From: Mastigias papua
Taxonomy: Eukaryota > Cnidaria > Scyphozoa > Rhizostomeae > Mastigiidae
NCBI GenBank assembly: GCA_964019165.1
Contig: OZ025271.1
Span: 3,941,570-4,005,569, forward strand
Reading direction: 5' to 3'
DNA: 64,000 nt
Under the pieces are notes generated by a model. The model made no database searches, was not told where the DNA came from, and saw only the letters and a list, made by a program, of their open reading frames with translations. Positions 1-15,182 of the stretch are shown here, one piece after another (within the stretch, counting starts at the first letter, position 1; every line of letters begins with the position of its first letter). The translations under genes and the position numbers were made by a program.

Positions 1-795
1 ATATTTCCCAATTTACAGGTCAGTTTGGAAGAAACCACACCTATCCTTTTGTGTTGCTGGATTTCAGTAAAGAATGGAAGAACTTAATGCATTTCACCAG
101 GCCTTTGAAGAGAAAAGAATCCAATATTAATAACCTTTTTACTTTACCATTATTTCCACAACGCAGCTCTCCTCATTAGCTGACATAGTTTGATATTTTA
201 CAAAAGTGCTTCAGTGAACTGATTAACTTGTGATGAATGCGCGGCTGATGTATCATGCACAGTTTGCATTCAATTTTAAAAGTTTACAGGCGAAATAACA
301 AGAGGAGGGACGTCTAATATCTAAAAGATCCCCTCTCTCCACAACGCATAAGTCTTATCCTCATCGTACCCCCGTCCTCCTTATTTTCCGACGTCATATA
401 TGTATGGTCTGTGTTTGTTGAATCCGATTCAATGTGATCCGAATTTTGATAGATCGTGAATATCCATATGGAGAGCGATGTGAATCATCCTGAACATCCC
501 AACAGAATCACATGGCAACTGGATAGCACATTAAATTAAAAGTGGAAGCACTTAGCTGTGAAGGAAGCTAGACTAAATGGAGTCCTGTAACTTGCCTTAG
601 AAACAATTGCTAATACTCTCTCTATCGGCGATTGTAGCCTAGGAAGTCTGTGGACGGGCAAAAGGAGCCCTAGGATCGATTTATAAGCTCAATGTGTTTA
701 GCGAATAACATTTTTCTTCGTAGCTGATATTAATCTAACGCCTTGAAGAAAAGGACTGAAGGTTACAATTGCCCACCAAGCATTACAGTCCTTAC
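1..795. other. non-coding stretch, nothing recognised
   Basis: No long open frame, RNA gene or repeat family is recognisable here. If the candidate exon just to the right is real, this would be intron or downstream exon territory of a - strand gene. I found no second exon that I would defend. Confidence 0.4.
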
Positions 796-952
796 GCTGT
801 GACCTGGCAGACCTCTTGCGGTCAATGATGTTGACCAATTTTACTTGCATGGAGTTGTCTCCGATAGGCGCCATCGTGGTTTGTGGCGATGACTTTTGTA
901 TGCTCGGTTCACCTGATAGCTGGGAAATGTACTTCTCGTGGTTGTTGTTCAA
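796..952 (-). CDS. possible first exon of a - strand gene (unidentified)
   Basis: Reading leftward, an ATG at 952-950 opens a frame of 52 codons beginning MNNNHEKYISQLSGEPSIQK. It stops at a good donor (gtaag, on the + strand cttac at 791-795). The codon content looks protein-like, rich in Ser, Gln and Lys. I do not recognise the family. No partner exon was identified to the left and the opposite strand is also open, so this may be chance. It would lie divergently from the BCH-domain gene on its right. Confidence 0.22.
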
Positions 953-1323
953 TAGATATATTTATATTTTTATGCGATTATCTGATGAACATGAATATAT
1001 GCATCTAAAATGTCGTAAGAAATGTTGAAAAGAAATGATTTTTGGCATAGACTTTGAATATCAGCATTCGTTCCTGCTGCAAAGTCTTATCTGGCATAAT
1101 TGTATTGAAATGAAATACAGTAGATTCCCATTGAATAGTACTCTTAAAGTAGATGGAGAGTTGGTCCGAGTTACCGAAGGTTACCCGAACCCCCGACCAA
1201 GTCAGATTTTCGTGAAAAATGACAAAAAGCCTAACTTATCAAGATTATGCATATTAATCTTTAAAGTGTTGACATCAATAAAATACACAATCATCTTCTT
1301 GTAGGCCATATTAAGAATTTATA

Positions 1324-2383
1324 GCCTCGAAAAGTATTGCACCACCCTGCTAAAACTGGCGGCTGACAGTGGCAAACGACCTTTTCATGATAGTCGTAGT
1401 AGCATGGTTTTGGTGATTCATAGCGTTCACTCACCATATATATATATTCATATACATATTCTTCGTTTCCTCAGCTTTGAAGCGAAGCTAACTTTATAGT
1501 AAAACTTAAGTATTTTGACAGAAATATTTGGAATTGTGCAGAAGGAGTGCCATTAAATGGTTGGGCGTTTATTAGTTGAAGATGACATATCAAAATCGTG
1601 TAGAAAGCTCATTTTCTCAAGAATGAGTGTGATGTTTCAATGCTGTAGGAGCCAGATTTTATGAGGCCTCTTTATAGTAGAATTGGGTTTGCTCAATTGG
1701 TTCACAATCCGGTCAGTGTGATAATTTTTAGATCGTGGGACAGTTAGGCGAGTGATATTTTGTAATGCCAATTAGCATGTCAGTTTGATAAGCTTCCATT
1801 TTGTTGTTTTCTACAAGGAAATGGCCTTACATTTGGCCTTATTACTACTTTTACTATCAAACTTTTCATAAACCTAAAAAGCCTCTTTAGATACTCCTTA
1901 TTTTATTTCATTAAGTGTCCAACTTATTTCAATCGACATGTAGATTCTCCAGGATCAACTTACCTGAAACTGCTTCATGAGCTAAAACCTTTTGGCTCTA
2001 AATTGCAACAGCCAATTCTGCCTAAATTCGTTTCGAATGCTAGGCCTGAAACATTCCCGCCTTGAAATGCCGGAATATCAAGCTTCTCCATTGATAAATG
2101 CTTCATTCTGCTGCAATTGGTTGTGCCTACTATAAACACGTATTGCTCATACTTATGATAGCCTGCTTCAAAATCTTGCAAACTTTTCCATGGAAGAACA
2201 TCAATATTCTTTTATAGTTCGTTCTACCTTGAAACTCAAAACACTGACGAATCTTTTCCCGCCTAAAGTAAGATGGAAAAAGCCCTTACAGCGCAAAACT
2301 TTTGTTATGTAAATTTTCTGGGCTAAGCCCTTGACCGCTGTTAACAGCCATATTTTGCAGGGTGGTGCAATACTTTTCGAAAG
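1324..2383. mobile_element. MITE-like DNA element with perfect 24-bp inverted ends
   Basis: Positions 1327-1350 (starting tcgaaaagtattgcacc) and 2357-2380 are exact reverse complements over 24 bp. Looser complementarity extends for about 20 bp more inward. TA dinucleotides flank both sides (1322-1323 and 2384-2385), as expected of Tc1/mariner-type insertions. The 1.06 kb interior has no transposase-like frame, so this is a non-autonomous copy. A related single end lies at 8385. Confidence 0.6.
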
Positions 2384-3296
2384 TAAATAAATTTCACTAT
2401 ATTTCCACTGCTGTTTGAAAGAGGTTTGCAATTTTAATCTTTGGAACAACAAAGGAAGACATTTCAACTATGGACGACACCCTCAAGGCGATGCCTCCTA
2501 TTTCTCCGCTTTTTATGAACATGAATAAGTTAGCAAGTGTTTCAATAGCCTGTTGAGTTCTTTTTAGTTTCATGTTTTTTCATCATCAATCGTAGATTTT
2601 TGTTTAATCCATCCAGACAACGTCTTTTTTGGAAGTTCATAATGTAGAGATATCAGTGTGATAAATGTGAAGCAAATTCCAGAAGGAAGAAAACCATCTG
2701 TAGACTAGATTAAAACATTATCAACATCATGCTTTGCTCACAAAGAACTACAATGCATACAGCTGTAGGTCTGAGAAAACGTTCTAAAGTTCCAGTACAT
2801 GTGCTCATTATAAGTGAGATCGTTACTGAAGTCTACGAAGGACATATTATCTGCTTGTTCTTTGTTAAAATTCGACGTCATCAGAATATTAAATCTTGCT
2901 TTCTTCATGTTTGGTGAAACCCTCATTGTACTTTATTCAGTGGAAACGCTCGCTATATATTTATATAGGTTTATACTTTATCAGATATCAAAAGGGCGCT
3001 TATGTAATAGTTTCAAAACATTTCCTTAAAAAGGGCTGGGGGAGGGGCTATAGCCCCTATTAGCCTGATGGCTCCCCGGTCCATGAATGGCTGTGATTGT
3101 TCACATATTCAGAAATAATCTGTCCTTGATGAGGCAGGAATCGTATTTATTACGTTGCTGGTTGTTCAGTCGCTATGATGCTTTAAGAGAGAATGTTCTT
3201 GAGTTCATGCTGGCGGGCGGTTGGTTGTTCAAGCAATTTTGGAATTTCCAGGCAATGTGAATAGTGCTTATTCCTTCTCATGCGTGTATTCGGCTT

Positions 3297-3460
3297 GCAG
3301 CCCGGGGACGTAGGAACCGGGGGACCAGAAGGGCCGTGGCCCCCCACTTTTTAGCAAACTATACATAAGTGCCCCTTTTAAGCCCAAAATGGGCGTGATA
3401 TTGTGCCCCTTTTAGGACTTGGCCCCTCCACTTTTTAGATGCTTCCTACGTCCCTGCTTG
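3297..3460. repeat. small GC-rich palindromic element
   Basis: The outer ends are inverted copies: ggacgtaggaa at about 3306-3316 faces its complement at 3443-3453. Inside, two direct blocks repeat (cccactttttag near 3343 and its near match near 3427, and gtgcccctttta twice). The block stands out as GC-rich in AT-rich surroundings. It looks like a short MITE, family unknown. Confidence 0.4.
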
Positions 3461-3732
3461 CCGTAGTAAATGCACCTGCAAAATACGCCGTTAATTTTTA
3501 TGTAATGTATATTCTTCTGTAAATAGTTGGTTTGAATTAGTATCTTTATCATTATTATTGTCAATACCAACTTTAGCTATGAATTAAATATGAAATATGT
3601 TCATCCTGCGTGACAGTTCAAATCGAAATAGCCCAGTGTCTCTACTCGCTACGACCATTCGGTATTTTGTTTAGGATTTTGAGGCCTTCTTTTGTTTTTA
3701 TTCTTGATTGCAATTGTTACCTGATTTCTTAG

Positions 3733-4060
3733 GACTCATGTGAATGGAAACACCAGTCGAATGCAGAGGACGAGGCTTTCCAACCAGGAAAACCTTACCA
3801 ACCGAATGGTACTCGTCGAGCCGTTGTTTCCTTCTCATTTTCAGATGATGAGTCTCATTCGAATGAAACTGATCAATTGCAGAAGAAGAGCGTTGGTTCA
3901 TTCTGCAGTTGCAGCCAATCTAGCATGACCGATATAATGTGTTGCCCTCATCACGTGAAAGGCCTCTGGGACAGGTTCATCACTGTGTCTGTTGGTGGTT
4001 TGCTGAAAGTCGTCGATTTGAAATTGATTGATCCTTATGTTAAAGTCATAACTCATGGAG
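3733..4060 (+). CDS. BCH-domain gene, exon A
   Basis: A pyrimidine-rich tract ending ttcttag precedes 3733 and a consensus donor gtaagt follows 4060. The open frame starts in phase 0. It first encodes a polar, acidic and Ser-rich region (about 75 residues), then enters the BCH domain at VVDLKLIDPYVKVITHGG. The acidic linker before the BCH domain is typical of BNIP2-like proteins. The exon ends in phase 1 within a glycine codon. Confidence 0.75.
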
Positions 4061-4244
4061 GTAAGTTGCTCCTTTCTTTCAGCTGCAAAATGTTCGACAT
4101 TGACGATCTGACTGCATCATTTATACAGTAAATTCCTGCATATAAGAAACTTCAAAAGTACTGATCTATTTAGCGACAAGCTCAATTATTCTAAGTACGT
4201 TCATTTTAAGTACGCACAGTACAGTAGTCAAATGAACAGTGAGC

Positions 4245-8118
<3,874 letters not shown>

Positions 8119-8199
8119 ATATACATATTGGGATTTTTAGTTAATGTGCTTGATACTTCTAAATTTATATTAGTAAATTTAATTCTTTCATTGGTACAG

Positions 8200-8308
8200 G
8201 GTTTCATGAGACCGTAGATGGAAGACGCGTCGTTATGGTATTTACTGCTGAGTTTCTACCGAAGAAATACATCCCAAAGTATGCTATAATTATGGAGCAG
8301 TTATTCTA
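8200..8308 (+). CDS. BCH-domain gene, exon B
   Basis: Acceptor ttggtacag precedes and donor gtgagt follows. Joined in phase 1 to exon A, it reads [20 protein letters not shown], then [16 protein letters not shown]. This matches the first beta strand and helix of BCH domains (ISHGGYY...IIVF...YHYIMENLF in vertebrate relatives). It ends in phase 2 within a tyrosine codon. Confidence 0.88.
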
Positions 8309-8384
8309 GTGAGTATGAATACAGACTTTTTGAATAGAGTTTACAGTAAAGGTGTGTGATTTACATCGCTAAGAAGCTCCTGTA

Positions 8385-8580
8385 GGATATTGCTCCACCC
8401 TGCAAAATATGTCTGCTAACAACGACCATTTTTTGTCCAGTGCTGTGTATTCAGGCACCTGTGTCGCAGGTCAATGCCTAATATACCATTAGTTTACTAC
8501 AGCAGTGTTCTGGCGAATATAAGTGGGGGCCTAAGGGCTTAGCCCCGGAAAAATTTATCAGAAACGCACCTTTCATTCTG
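8385..8580. repeat. single-ended copy related to the 1324-2383 MITE
   Basis: The stretch near 8386-8423 (attgctccaccctgcaaaat onward) resembles the inverted end of the MITE at 1324-2383. Another block near 8534 (aagggcttagcccc) matches the inner flank of that MITE's right end near 2320. The second terminus was not found, so this is probably a truncated relative. Confidence 0.4.
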
Positions 8581-9694
8581 TAGGAAAATGATACCTCGCC
8601 TTGTTAGTACACTCCCCTTACAAAAGTAGTGCACAGGTTGACCAAATTCATCATGGCGGATTATGTGTTGACATAAAACGAGGTTAAACTTAAAATTCGT
8701 CCTATCCGACTTTAGTCCATTGCTTGTTGATAAAATAACAACAGTTTTGAAAGCTGAAATCATTCGACTTTCAGTTAGTTGACCAAAAACTGTCGCGTCT
8801 TGCTATAACACTGTAATTTATCGATTTTTCATGCGACAACCATTTGTGTTTGAGATTTGTTTGAAACTATTTGGACTCGACCAGTGAAATTTGACAATAA
8901 AAATATGAGATATACTTCTCTATTTCTGGAATAAAAGATCTTCAATCTCATCCTTGGTTGCTGGTGAACCATGAGAATGCTCGTTTTGCTTGCATACCAG
9001 GAGCAATTTAAGATTTTCAAAACCGTTTATGTAGAGACTGCTTTCTGGCCAGAGAAACACAGCAATGACATCAACATTACATAAATTTTTGTCTTTTTAG
9101 TTCACTATGGAGGTTTATTGTCATGATTAATTATAGCTGATCTTCCCTACTCCTGTTTGACTTCATATTTGAATTCTGAAAGAGCTTACTTTCGAGAATA
9201 CAAACTTGGAGCCTTGAATTTGTTATACGTTAGATTTTTGTTGTTCAGTAAGTCATGTCGGAGAAAGGCCACGGAGCCCATAGCAATGCTCCGATAAAGG
9301 AAGAAAGGAAAGTTATGTCGATATGGGGAAAGTTTGTTGATGTTAAATTTGGTGAGCTTTCCACTTGTTCGACCACGGTATGACTTAAGTCATTTTTACC
9401 TGTGGACGATGTAAACGGAATAGTTAATACTTTGTTTATAAGCAATCATTCTGTTTGCAATTCTAGGTCTTTCCTTTACACCACATTGATGTCAAATCTG
9501 ATATGATAATCAAGCTATTATATGTATGCAGTAGATTGAGCTGTTCTGATTATGATCTGATTTGATGTGTACCAATTAACTGAACGTAGACGTGTGCTTT
9601 CCTAACGGTGATCTTATTCATTTATATGCCTGTTATCGTTTCATTTGTTCACCATTGCTTGATATACTTTATAGGCACCTTTTTTCCACTACAG

Positions 9695-9820
9695 TTATGC
9701 CGTCCATACCATTGACTTGTCAGTCCAGAATTCCTACGAGATAGTCTACTTTAATGCACGTGGCTCAAATCAACCAGGCAATGATTGGCTTAAAAAGTGC
9801 TACGACATGGTCGAAAGAAG
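9695..9820 (+). CDS. BCH-domain gene, exon C
   Basis: The acceptor is cactacag ending at 9694, chosen over an upstream ag at 9673-9674 because only this phase continues exon B without a stop. The product YAVHTIDLSVQNSYEIVYFN, then ARGSNQPGNDWLKKCYDMVE, aligns with the vertebrate pattern LELLVAEDYMIVYLNG...GWLKKCYQMIDRR. The donor gtaagc follows 9820 and the exon ends in phase 2. Confidence 0.88.
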
Positions 9821-11029
9821 GTAAGCTCGATATTCTTTGTGAACACAATTGATAGTTGTTACCGCCCGGGTTCTATTAAGGTTTTTGTCAGATGTATTTT
9901 ATATTGGCGTATTTGATGTTTCAGGCCTTCCAAGAAAAGGGGCAGGTAGGGCAGATTGTAGCAAGCCCTGACCTTCAGAGAGGTCTCAAAAAGCTTCACA
10001 ATGATTCTTTGGTGACTTATAAATGTCATTTTGACGTCACTGGGAACCCCTTTTGTTTCCATTGCCTTTGGCCACTTACAGGTTCTCGTTAGCCCTAGGT
10101 GTATTATTCAGCCGTTCAGTCAGAAACAGATTATCTTACCGAAAGATGGGTAACTTGCTCCAAACTTTATAGAGTTTGCAATTTAGAGTCTATAGTGAAC
10201 GTAAACATTATACACTTAGGTCATTTCTCACTTTATGCCAATTTTCTTTCTTTCATTCGTGTTTATTTTGGGTTGTTCAATGTTTATGTATATATTCATG
10301 TTAGCTGTAATACATAATAAATCAGAGCAGAGTTTGAGTACCGTCAACAACATCGTCTCCTCTCTCTGCCTCCGTGTACTCTGCGCGTTAAATCGGCAAC
10401 AACGGATCTACGAAGGATGTCGCTAAACGAACATCTGCAGCTTATGAGAAGCACAAACTCACGTTCTTATACGTCTACATTGGTGTTTGATATGCAGGTC
10501 AAATGATACCTCATGTTTGATAACGATTACACACATAAATGATCGCTTTAGATTACTCATGGCCACTAGAATACTTCAACCACTAGAGTTTTAGATTCTT
10601 TTCATGGATCGTTTTTGAAACCTTTTTCATTAGAACATGTTGGAACGAAGGTTCATTTGTTAGCATATAGTACTCTAAGCGCTCTTTGTGGGTCTTTTTT
10701 ATTTCATTATATCCAACTTTGCTTCAAGGGCCAAATAAACAGGCAATAAGACCAAAATTGATCAGATTTTTCTTCGCCCAAGAGTATTTTGGCCTATCGA
10801 AAGGGACTTACTTGTTACTTACTCTCAGTTCACATGTCATCTCAAATCTCAGCTAGTAACAGTTTTGACACCAAGAGGCTTAAGAACTCTTTGCGAGATT
10901 ATATTTGCCTTTTGATTGTATTGAGGTTGACACGTATTGACGTTCAGTACAGCTCTTAGGAAGTGACTCTGTATTGTGCAAAGTTAGCTGTTTCCATGCA
11001 TTCGCTTTGTTAAAGTACTTGAAGGAACT
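9821..11029. other. start of large intron 3; no gene
   Basis: This is intronic sequence of the BCH-domain gene. A segment at about 10290-10445 is an inverted, diverged copy of 44136-44310 (see separate entry). I see nothing else definable before the BEL/Pao LTR. Confidence 0.5.
10290..10445 (-). repeat. dispersed repeat shared, inverted, with 44136-44310
   Basis: Read on the - strand, the sequence runs ctgcag, then gcgacatccttcg, gatccgttgttg, ggcagagagaggagacg and tctgac-like blocks. These occur in the same order on the + strand from 44148. Identity is partial but covers about 150 bp. It may be part of an LTR or a short interspersed element; no coding content. Confidence 0.6.
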
Positions 11030-11576
11030 TATTGTTAATAATTGCGTTTTGGGAATATTTACGTTTTGCCTTGCCATTGCACTCGAGGGAATTTTTATTC
11101 CAAACATTGTGTTTTGGGATTATTTACGTTTAGATATTTGAATAACCTTGGCGGATTGAGAATATTTTTGTACTCTGCATACCTCATGCTCTAGAGGGTT
11201 GAGAATAAAATTAAGAATCCTTTCTCCTTTGGGAGAATTTGTTGACCTCATGTTATAAAAGGCGGTGAGATGTTTTCAAGGAAACAAAGTTGAAGCAAGG
11301 CAAGACAAGTCAAGACAAGCTGTGTTACACTTGATTGAGAAGTTGAAGAAACAAAGTTGAAGCAAGGCAAGACAAGTCAAGGCAGGCTGTGATGTAAAGC
11401 GATTCGGCCATACAAGGCAAAAAGATAGTGAGTTCGCTTTAATGGTTTGTGAAAATACATCGTGGTTTATATGGGACAAATAAAGAGTGGACCTTTCTGC
11501 ATTGTTGTATTATTTTTCTAGTTTAATATTTGTTTTGTATCTATTTTAGCAAACCATGTGAAATGCCAATAGTCAG
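11030..11576 (+). repeat. probable 5' LTR of the BEL/Pao element
   Basis: The region has the layout of a retroviral-type LTR: a TATA box (tataaaa) at 11254-11260, then a polyadenylation signal aataaa at 11479-11484. The gag ORF begins about 180 bp beyond. Near the left end, ttgggaatatttacgttt-like sequence occurs twice (near 11050 and 11118). A 37-bp block containing agcaaggcaagacaagtcaa is tandemly duplicated (about 11293 and 11359). A candidate primer-binding site tggtgattttatgc starts at 11577. No matching 3' LTR was found, so the limits are approximate. Confidence 0.4.
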
Positions 11577-11667
11577 TGGTGATTTTATGCTGTGATTATC
11601 TGATCGTTGGGCGTTGGTGTGCGTTATACTTTACAGTTTGTATCTTGCAATCAGTGTGGCCTAAAGG

Positions 11668-13296
11668 ATGGAGCACATGGCTGAAATGAAGCGGAAAAGA
11701 GCAAATGCGAAGAGAGCATTGACAAATGTCATGAAGGAAGTTTCTGCAGGTTTGGTGTGTCAGAATTTGGACAGCGGAGAGTTTTTGGTCCAGTTGAAAG
11801 AGAAACTCGATGCAGCATTTGCAAACTTTCAGCAAGCCTGCGAGTCCTTCAAAGCTTTGTTAAGTGAAGAAGATGATATTGATGAATGTTGGGCTTATTT
11901 CAATGAAGCCAAGGCACGGTTTGTCAGCACTAGTCAGCGACTGCATGAAATTGGTGAGTTAGAAGTACATAATATTCAACCTGGTGACTCGGTAAGCCAA
12001 GCATCTGTTTGCAGAGCTTCAAAGGTGTCGAAAAATTCAAGTTCATCAAATGTATCCAGCATCAAATCTGCTGTAGGAAAGAAGATGTTGCAGAATGCTA
12101 CAAGAAAAGCAGCTTTGATAGCCGAAGGTAGTTTGTTGGCCAGAAAACAAAATCTTGCGCACCAGCAAATGAAACTGACTCAGCTGAATAAAGAGTTTCA
12201 AATACATGAAGAATTGGTGAAACTGGAAGCTGAGGAGAAAGTGATGGATAAAATGTTCAAATTGGATGGTCACATTATTTCTTCAATTTTCAATACAGAT
12301 CGCAATGTCAGTTCATCAGCGAGTTGTTTACTGCCTGGTGTACAGCCAAATTCCCAGTGTGTAGTTGTCAGTGGTTCCAGCATTAATCAGCCAATAAGAT
12401 CAGTTGCTCAGCCAATTTCAATGAGATCAGAGGAATGCGCAATGGAGTTTGATACACTACACCATCTACCGATTCTGACGGAAAGGCAGAAAACAAGCCA
12501 GTGCAGCAGAAATGAATACAATTATGATTGGCTTCAGGAATGTCAGCATGAAACAGATAAAACTGAAGATTCAAGACATAAGGCTACATTTCAGGAAAGT
12601 ACAAAATTGGTGTATTCCTATGCAGATCCCTCTTTGGTTTCATTTAGCACTTGCAAGCCTCCATGTTTTTCCAATGCAATGCCATTGAAGGAAAGGAAGA
12701 CTTACAAGAACTCTGAAGAGAAGAAACACATCAATCCAGGAGCAGCAGGATTGTCATACTATCAGTTTCCATCGTTTCAGGAGCCATCAATACCTAGTGG
12801 TGAATCACCAAGGCCACAATATGAAGAAAGGAGATACCGTCAGCCTCTGATAGATGGCAAGCAAATCAATGATGGCATTGTGAAATCACCAAGTAGAGCA
12901 GAAAGACAGCCATTCAGTCCATCTGTTTCATCAGAGTATGGCAATGACTATTTAGGGACGATGAAAAAACTGGCAGAATCAAGCATGTTACCAAAGCCTG
13001 AGCTCATTCATTTTGATGGAAATCCCTTGCGCTATTACATATTTATGAAAAATTTTGAGAACCAGGTTGAGAAGGACACAGATGACAATGGTAGACGGTT
13101 GCAATTACTTATTCAGCACTGTAGTGGCAAGGCGAAGAAATTGATTGAAAGTTGTATACTGCTCTCAGAAGAAGAAGGCTATAAGGAGGCCAAACGGCTG
13201 CTGGAGGAGAGATTTGGCAGCAAGTACATGGTATCCAGTTCTTGGATAAACAAAGTATCCAATGGCCCATCAATTCAATCAAATGACGAGAACTAG
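11668..13296 (+). CDS. BEL/Pao gag-like protein (C-truncated by deletion)
   Basis: The 542-codon frame begins with ATG and a Lys/Arg-rich N-terminus (MEHMAEMKRKRANAKRALTN), followed by helical, coiled-coil-prone sequence. A long linker rich in Ser, Pro and Gln comes next. From about residue 445 it shows the capsid-like DUF1759 module: LPKPELIHFDGNPLRYYIFM, then KNFENQVEKD, LIQHCSGKAKKLI and AKRLLEERFGSKYMV. It then runs into unrelated codons at the deletion junction (about 13255-13290) and stops at 13296. No zinc knuckles are seen. Its role would be the particle-forming protein of the retroelement. Confidence 0.75.
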   Translation: MEHMAEMKRKRANAKRALTNVMKEVSAGLVCQNLDSGEFLVQLKEKLDAAFANFQQACESFKALLSEEDDIDECWAYFNEAKARFVSTSQRLHEIGELEVHNIQPGDSVSQASVCRASKVSKNSSSSNVSSIKSAVGKKMLQNATRKAALIAEGSLLARKQNLAHQQMKLTQLNKEFQIHEELVKLEAEEKVMDKMFKLDGHIISSIFNTDRNVSSSASCLLPGVQPNSQCVVVSGSSINQPIRSVAQPISMRSEECAMEFDTLHHLPILTERQKTSQCSRNEYNYDWLQECQHETDKTEDSRHKATFQESTKLVYSYADPSLVSFSTCKPPCFSNAMPLKERKTYKNSEEKKHINPGAAGLSYYQFPSFQEPSIPSGESPRPQYEERRYRQPLIDGKQINDGIVKSPSRAERQPFSPSVSSEYGNDYLGTMKKLAESSMLPKPELIHFDGNPLRYYIFMKNFENQVEKDTDDNGRRLQLLIQHCSGKAKKLIESCILLSEEEGYKEAKRLLEERFGSKYMVSSSWINKVSNGPSIQSNDEN

Positions 13297-15182
13297 AAGT
13301 ACAAGTGGATCGATCCGTATTTTGGACAGATAGTACAGCTGTGATCAAATACATCAAGAATGAGAACAAGCGTTTTCAGACGTTTGTTGCCAACCGTATT
13401 GCTATGATCAAAGATGGATCAAGTCCTTCCCAATGGAATTATATACGAACAAATAAGAATCCAGCTGATGATGCATCAAGAGGGATTTCTGTAGAAGATC
13501 TCATTCATGATTCGAGGTGGATCAATGGACCATCTTTCCTATGGCAAAGCAAGGAAAAATGGCCAATCAACTGCACTGATGATTTCAAGTTAGAAGAAGA
13601 TGATGTTGAGTTGAAGAAAGGTGTGCAGTCTCACAGTGTTGCGATACAAGAGATTCGTGGTATGAATGAACTATTTTTCTCTAAATTCTCTTCTTGGACA
13701 CATCTTAAAAAGGTCGTTTCTTGGATGTTACGATTTAAGGACTGGTTGATCATGAAGTCAAAATTATCAAGAGCAATATCGAGGCCAAGTTTGAAAGGAC
13801 CATTGTCAGTTGAAGAAATAAAGAATGCAGAAAACGCCATCATTTCATCTCTTCAGATGCAGTGCTTTAAAGATGAGATCGACAGTTTGACATCAGGAAA
13901 GAAGCAATTGAAGAGGCAGAGTAGTCTTCTCAGCTTGGATCCAGTACTCAGAAACGGTATGTTGTGTGTTGGTGGGCGATTGAAACATTGCCAAACTGAG
14001 ACAACTGACATGAAACATCCTGTAATTCTTCCAAAGCGGAATCATGTGGTTGATTTGATTATCAGGTACTATCACTATCTGACTGGTCATTTGGGAAAGG
14101 AGTATGTACTATCATTGATTAGAGAAAAGTTTTGGATAATCAGTGCGCGTGTGTCAGTCCGACGAGTGCTCAATCAATGTTTCAAGTGCAAGAGACACAT
14201 CAGCCAGCCTGTGCAACAAAAGATGGCAGATCTACCGCACTGTAGAATCACCCCAGGAGAGCCACCATTTACGTACGTTGGTGTTGATTATTTTGGTCCA
14301 TTTTTGGTAAAGAGAGCCCGCAGTAGAGTCAAAAGGTATGGTGTCATATTTACCTGTCTTGTTGTTCGAGCTGTTCATATTGAGGTAGCATATAGCTTAG
14401 ACACTGATTCGTTTATTAACGCATTAAGAAGATTCATAGCTCGTCGCGGGAAACCCAAAGAAATCAGATCAGACAATGGCACTAACTTCACCAGTGCAGA
14501 GAGTGAGCTGAAACACTTAATATGTGAGTGGAATCAAAAGAAAATTCATGAGTGTCTTCTTCAACAAGAAGTGAATTGGCATTTCAATCCACCTTCAGCT
14601 TCTCACTGGGGAGGTGCATGGGAACGCTTAATCCGTACAGTTAGACGTGTCATGGCAATGGTGCTGAAGGAACAAATCATGGATGACGAATGCTTGCAGA
14701 CTGTAATGTGTGAAATTGAATTCATTGTCAATGGAAGACCTTTAACTAGGGTTTCGGATGACTCACGAGATGCAAATGCATTGACTCCAAATCACCTGTT
14801 GATGTTAAAGTCAGATAAGTCTTACCCACCAGGAATATTTTCCAAAGAAGATAGTTATTGCAGAAAGAGATGGAGACAAGCGCAGTTTTTGGTGGATCTT
14901 TTTTGGAAAAGATGGGTTAGGGAGTATCTCCCAACTTTACAGCAGAGGCAAAAGTGGTTCATACCGAAAAGAACTCTTAAAGAAAATGACATTGTCCTCA
15001 TTGATGACAAGCCATTACCAAGAGGAGCTTGGCGATTGGGTAGAGTTCTGGCTGTGCATAAAGGAAAGGACGGTCTTGTGAGATCAGTAAAGGTGAAAAC
15101 CTGTCATTCTGAATTGGTGCGTCCAGTGGATAAACTGTGTTTATTGGAGGCTAGTCACAATAAATCTTGCAATGACACATAA
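13287..15182 (+). CDS. BEL/Pao RNase H tail + integrase + DUF5641
   Basis: The frame opens at the deletion junction and runs uninterrupted for about 630 codons; the first possible start is GTG at 13305, and the true polyprotein start has been lost. It begins inside RNase H (VFWTDSTAVIKYI). The integrase has its zinc-binding region (H..YYHYLTGHLG...CFKCKRH) and the three catalytic acidic residues in YVGVDYFGPF, IRSDNGTNF and GGAWERLIRTV. It ends with the BEL-specific C-terminal domain (RWRQAQFLVDLFWKRWVREY, LPRGAWRLGRV). The integrase would insert element cDNA. As it lacks protease and RT, this copy could move only in trans. Confidence 0.85.
   Translation, partial: RELEVQVDRSVFWTDSTAVIKYIKNENKRFQTFVANRIAMIKDGSSPSQWNYIRTNKNPADDASRGISVEDLIHDSRWINGPSFLWQSKEKWPINCTDDFKLEEDDVELKKGVQSHSVAIQEIRGMNELFFSKFSSWTHLKKVVSWMLRFKDWLIMKSKLSRAISRPSLKGPLSVEEIKNAENAIISSLQMQCFKDEIDSLTSGKKQLKRQSSLLSLDPVLRNGMLCVGGRLKHCQTETTDMKHPVILPKRNHVVDLIIRYYHYLTGHLGKEYVLSLIREKFWIISARVSVRRVLNQCFKCKRHISQPVQQKMADLPHCRITPGEPPFTYVGVDYFGPFLVKRARSRVKRYGVIFTCLVVRAVHIEVAYSLDTDSFINALRRFIARRGKPKEIRSDNGTNFTSAESELKHLICEWNQKKIHECLLQQEVNWHFNPPSASHWGGAWERLIRTVRRVMAMVLKEQIMDDECLQTVMCEIEFIVNGRPLTRVSDDSRDANALTPNHLLMLKSDKSYPPGIFSKEDSYCRKRWRQAQFLVDLFWKRWVREYLPTLQQRQKWFIPKRTLKENDIVLIDDKPLPRGAWRLGRVLAVHKGKDGLVRSVKVKTCHSELVRPVDKLCLLEASHNKSCNDT

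Noticed and set aside
1139..1210. Possible single pogo-like terminus (cagtagattcccattgaa) and a similar one at 4127
   Set aside because: Only one end each; similarity to the Tigger ends is too weak to define elements.
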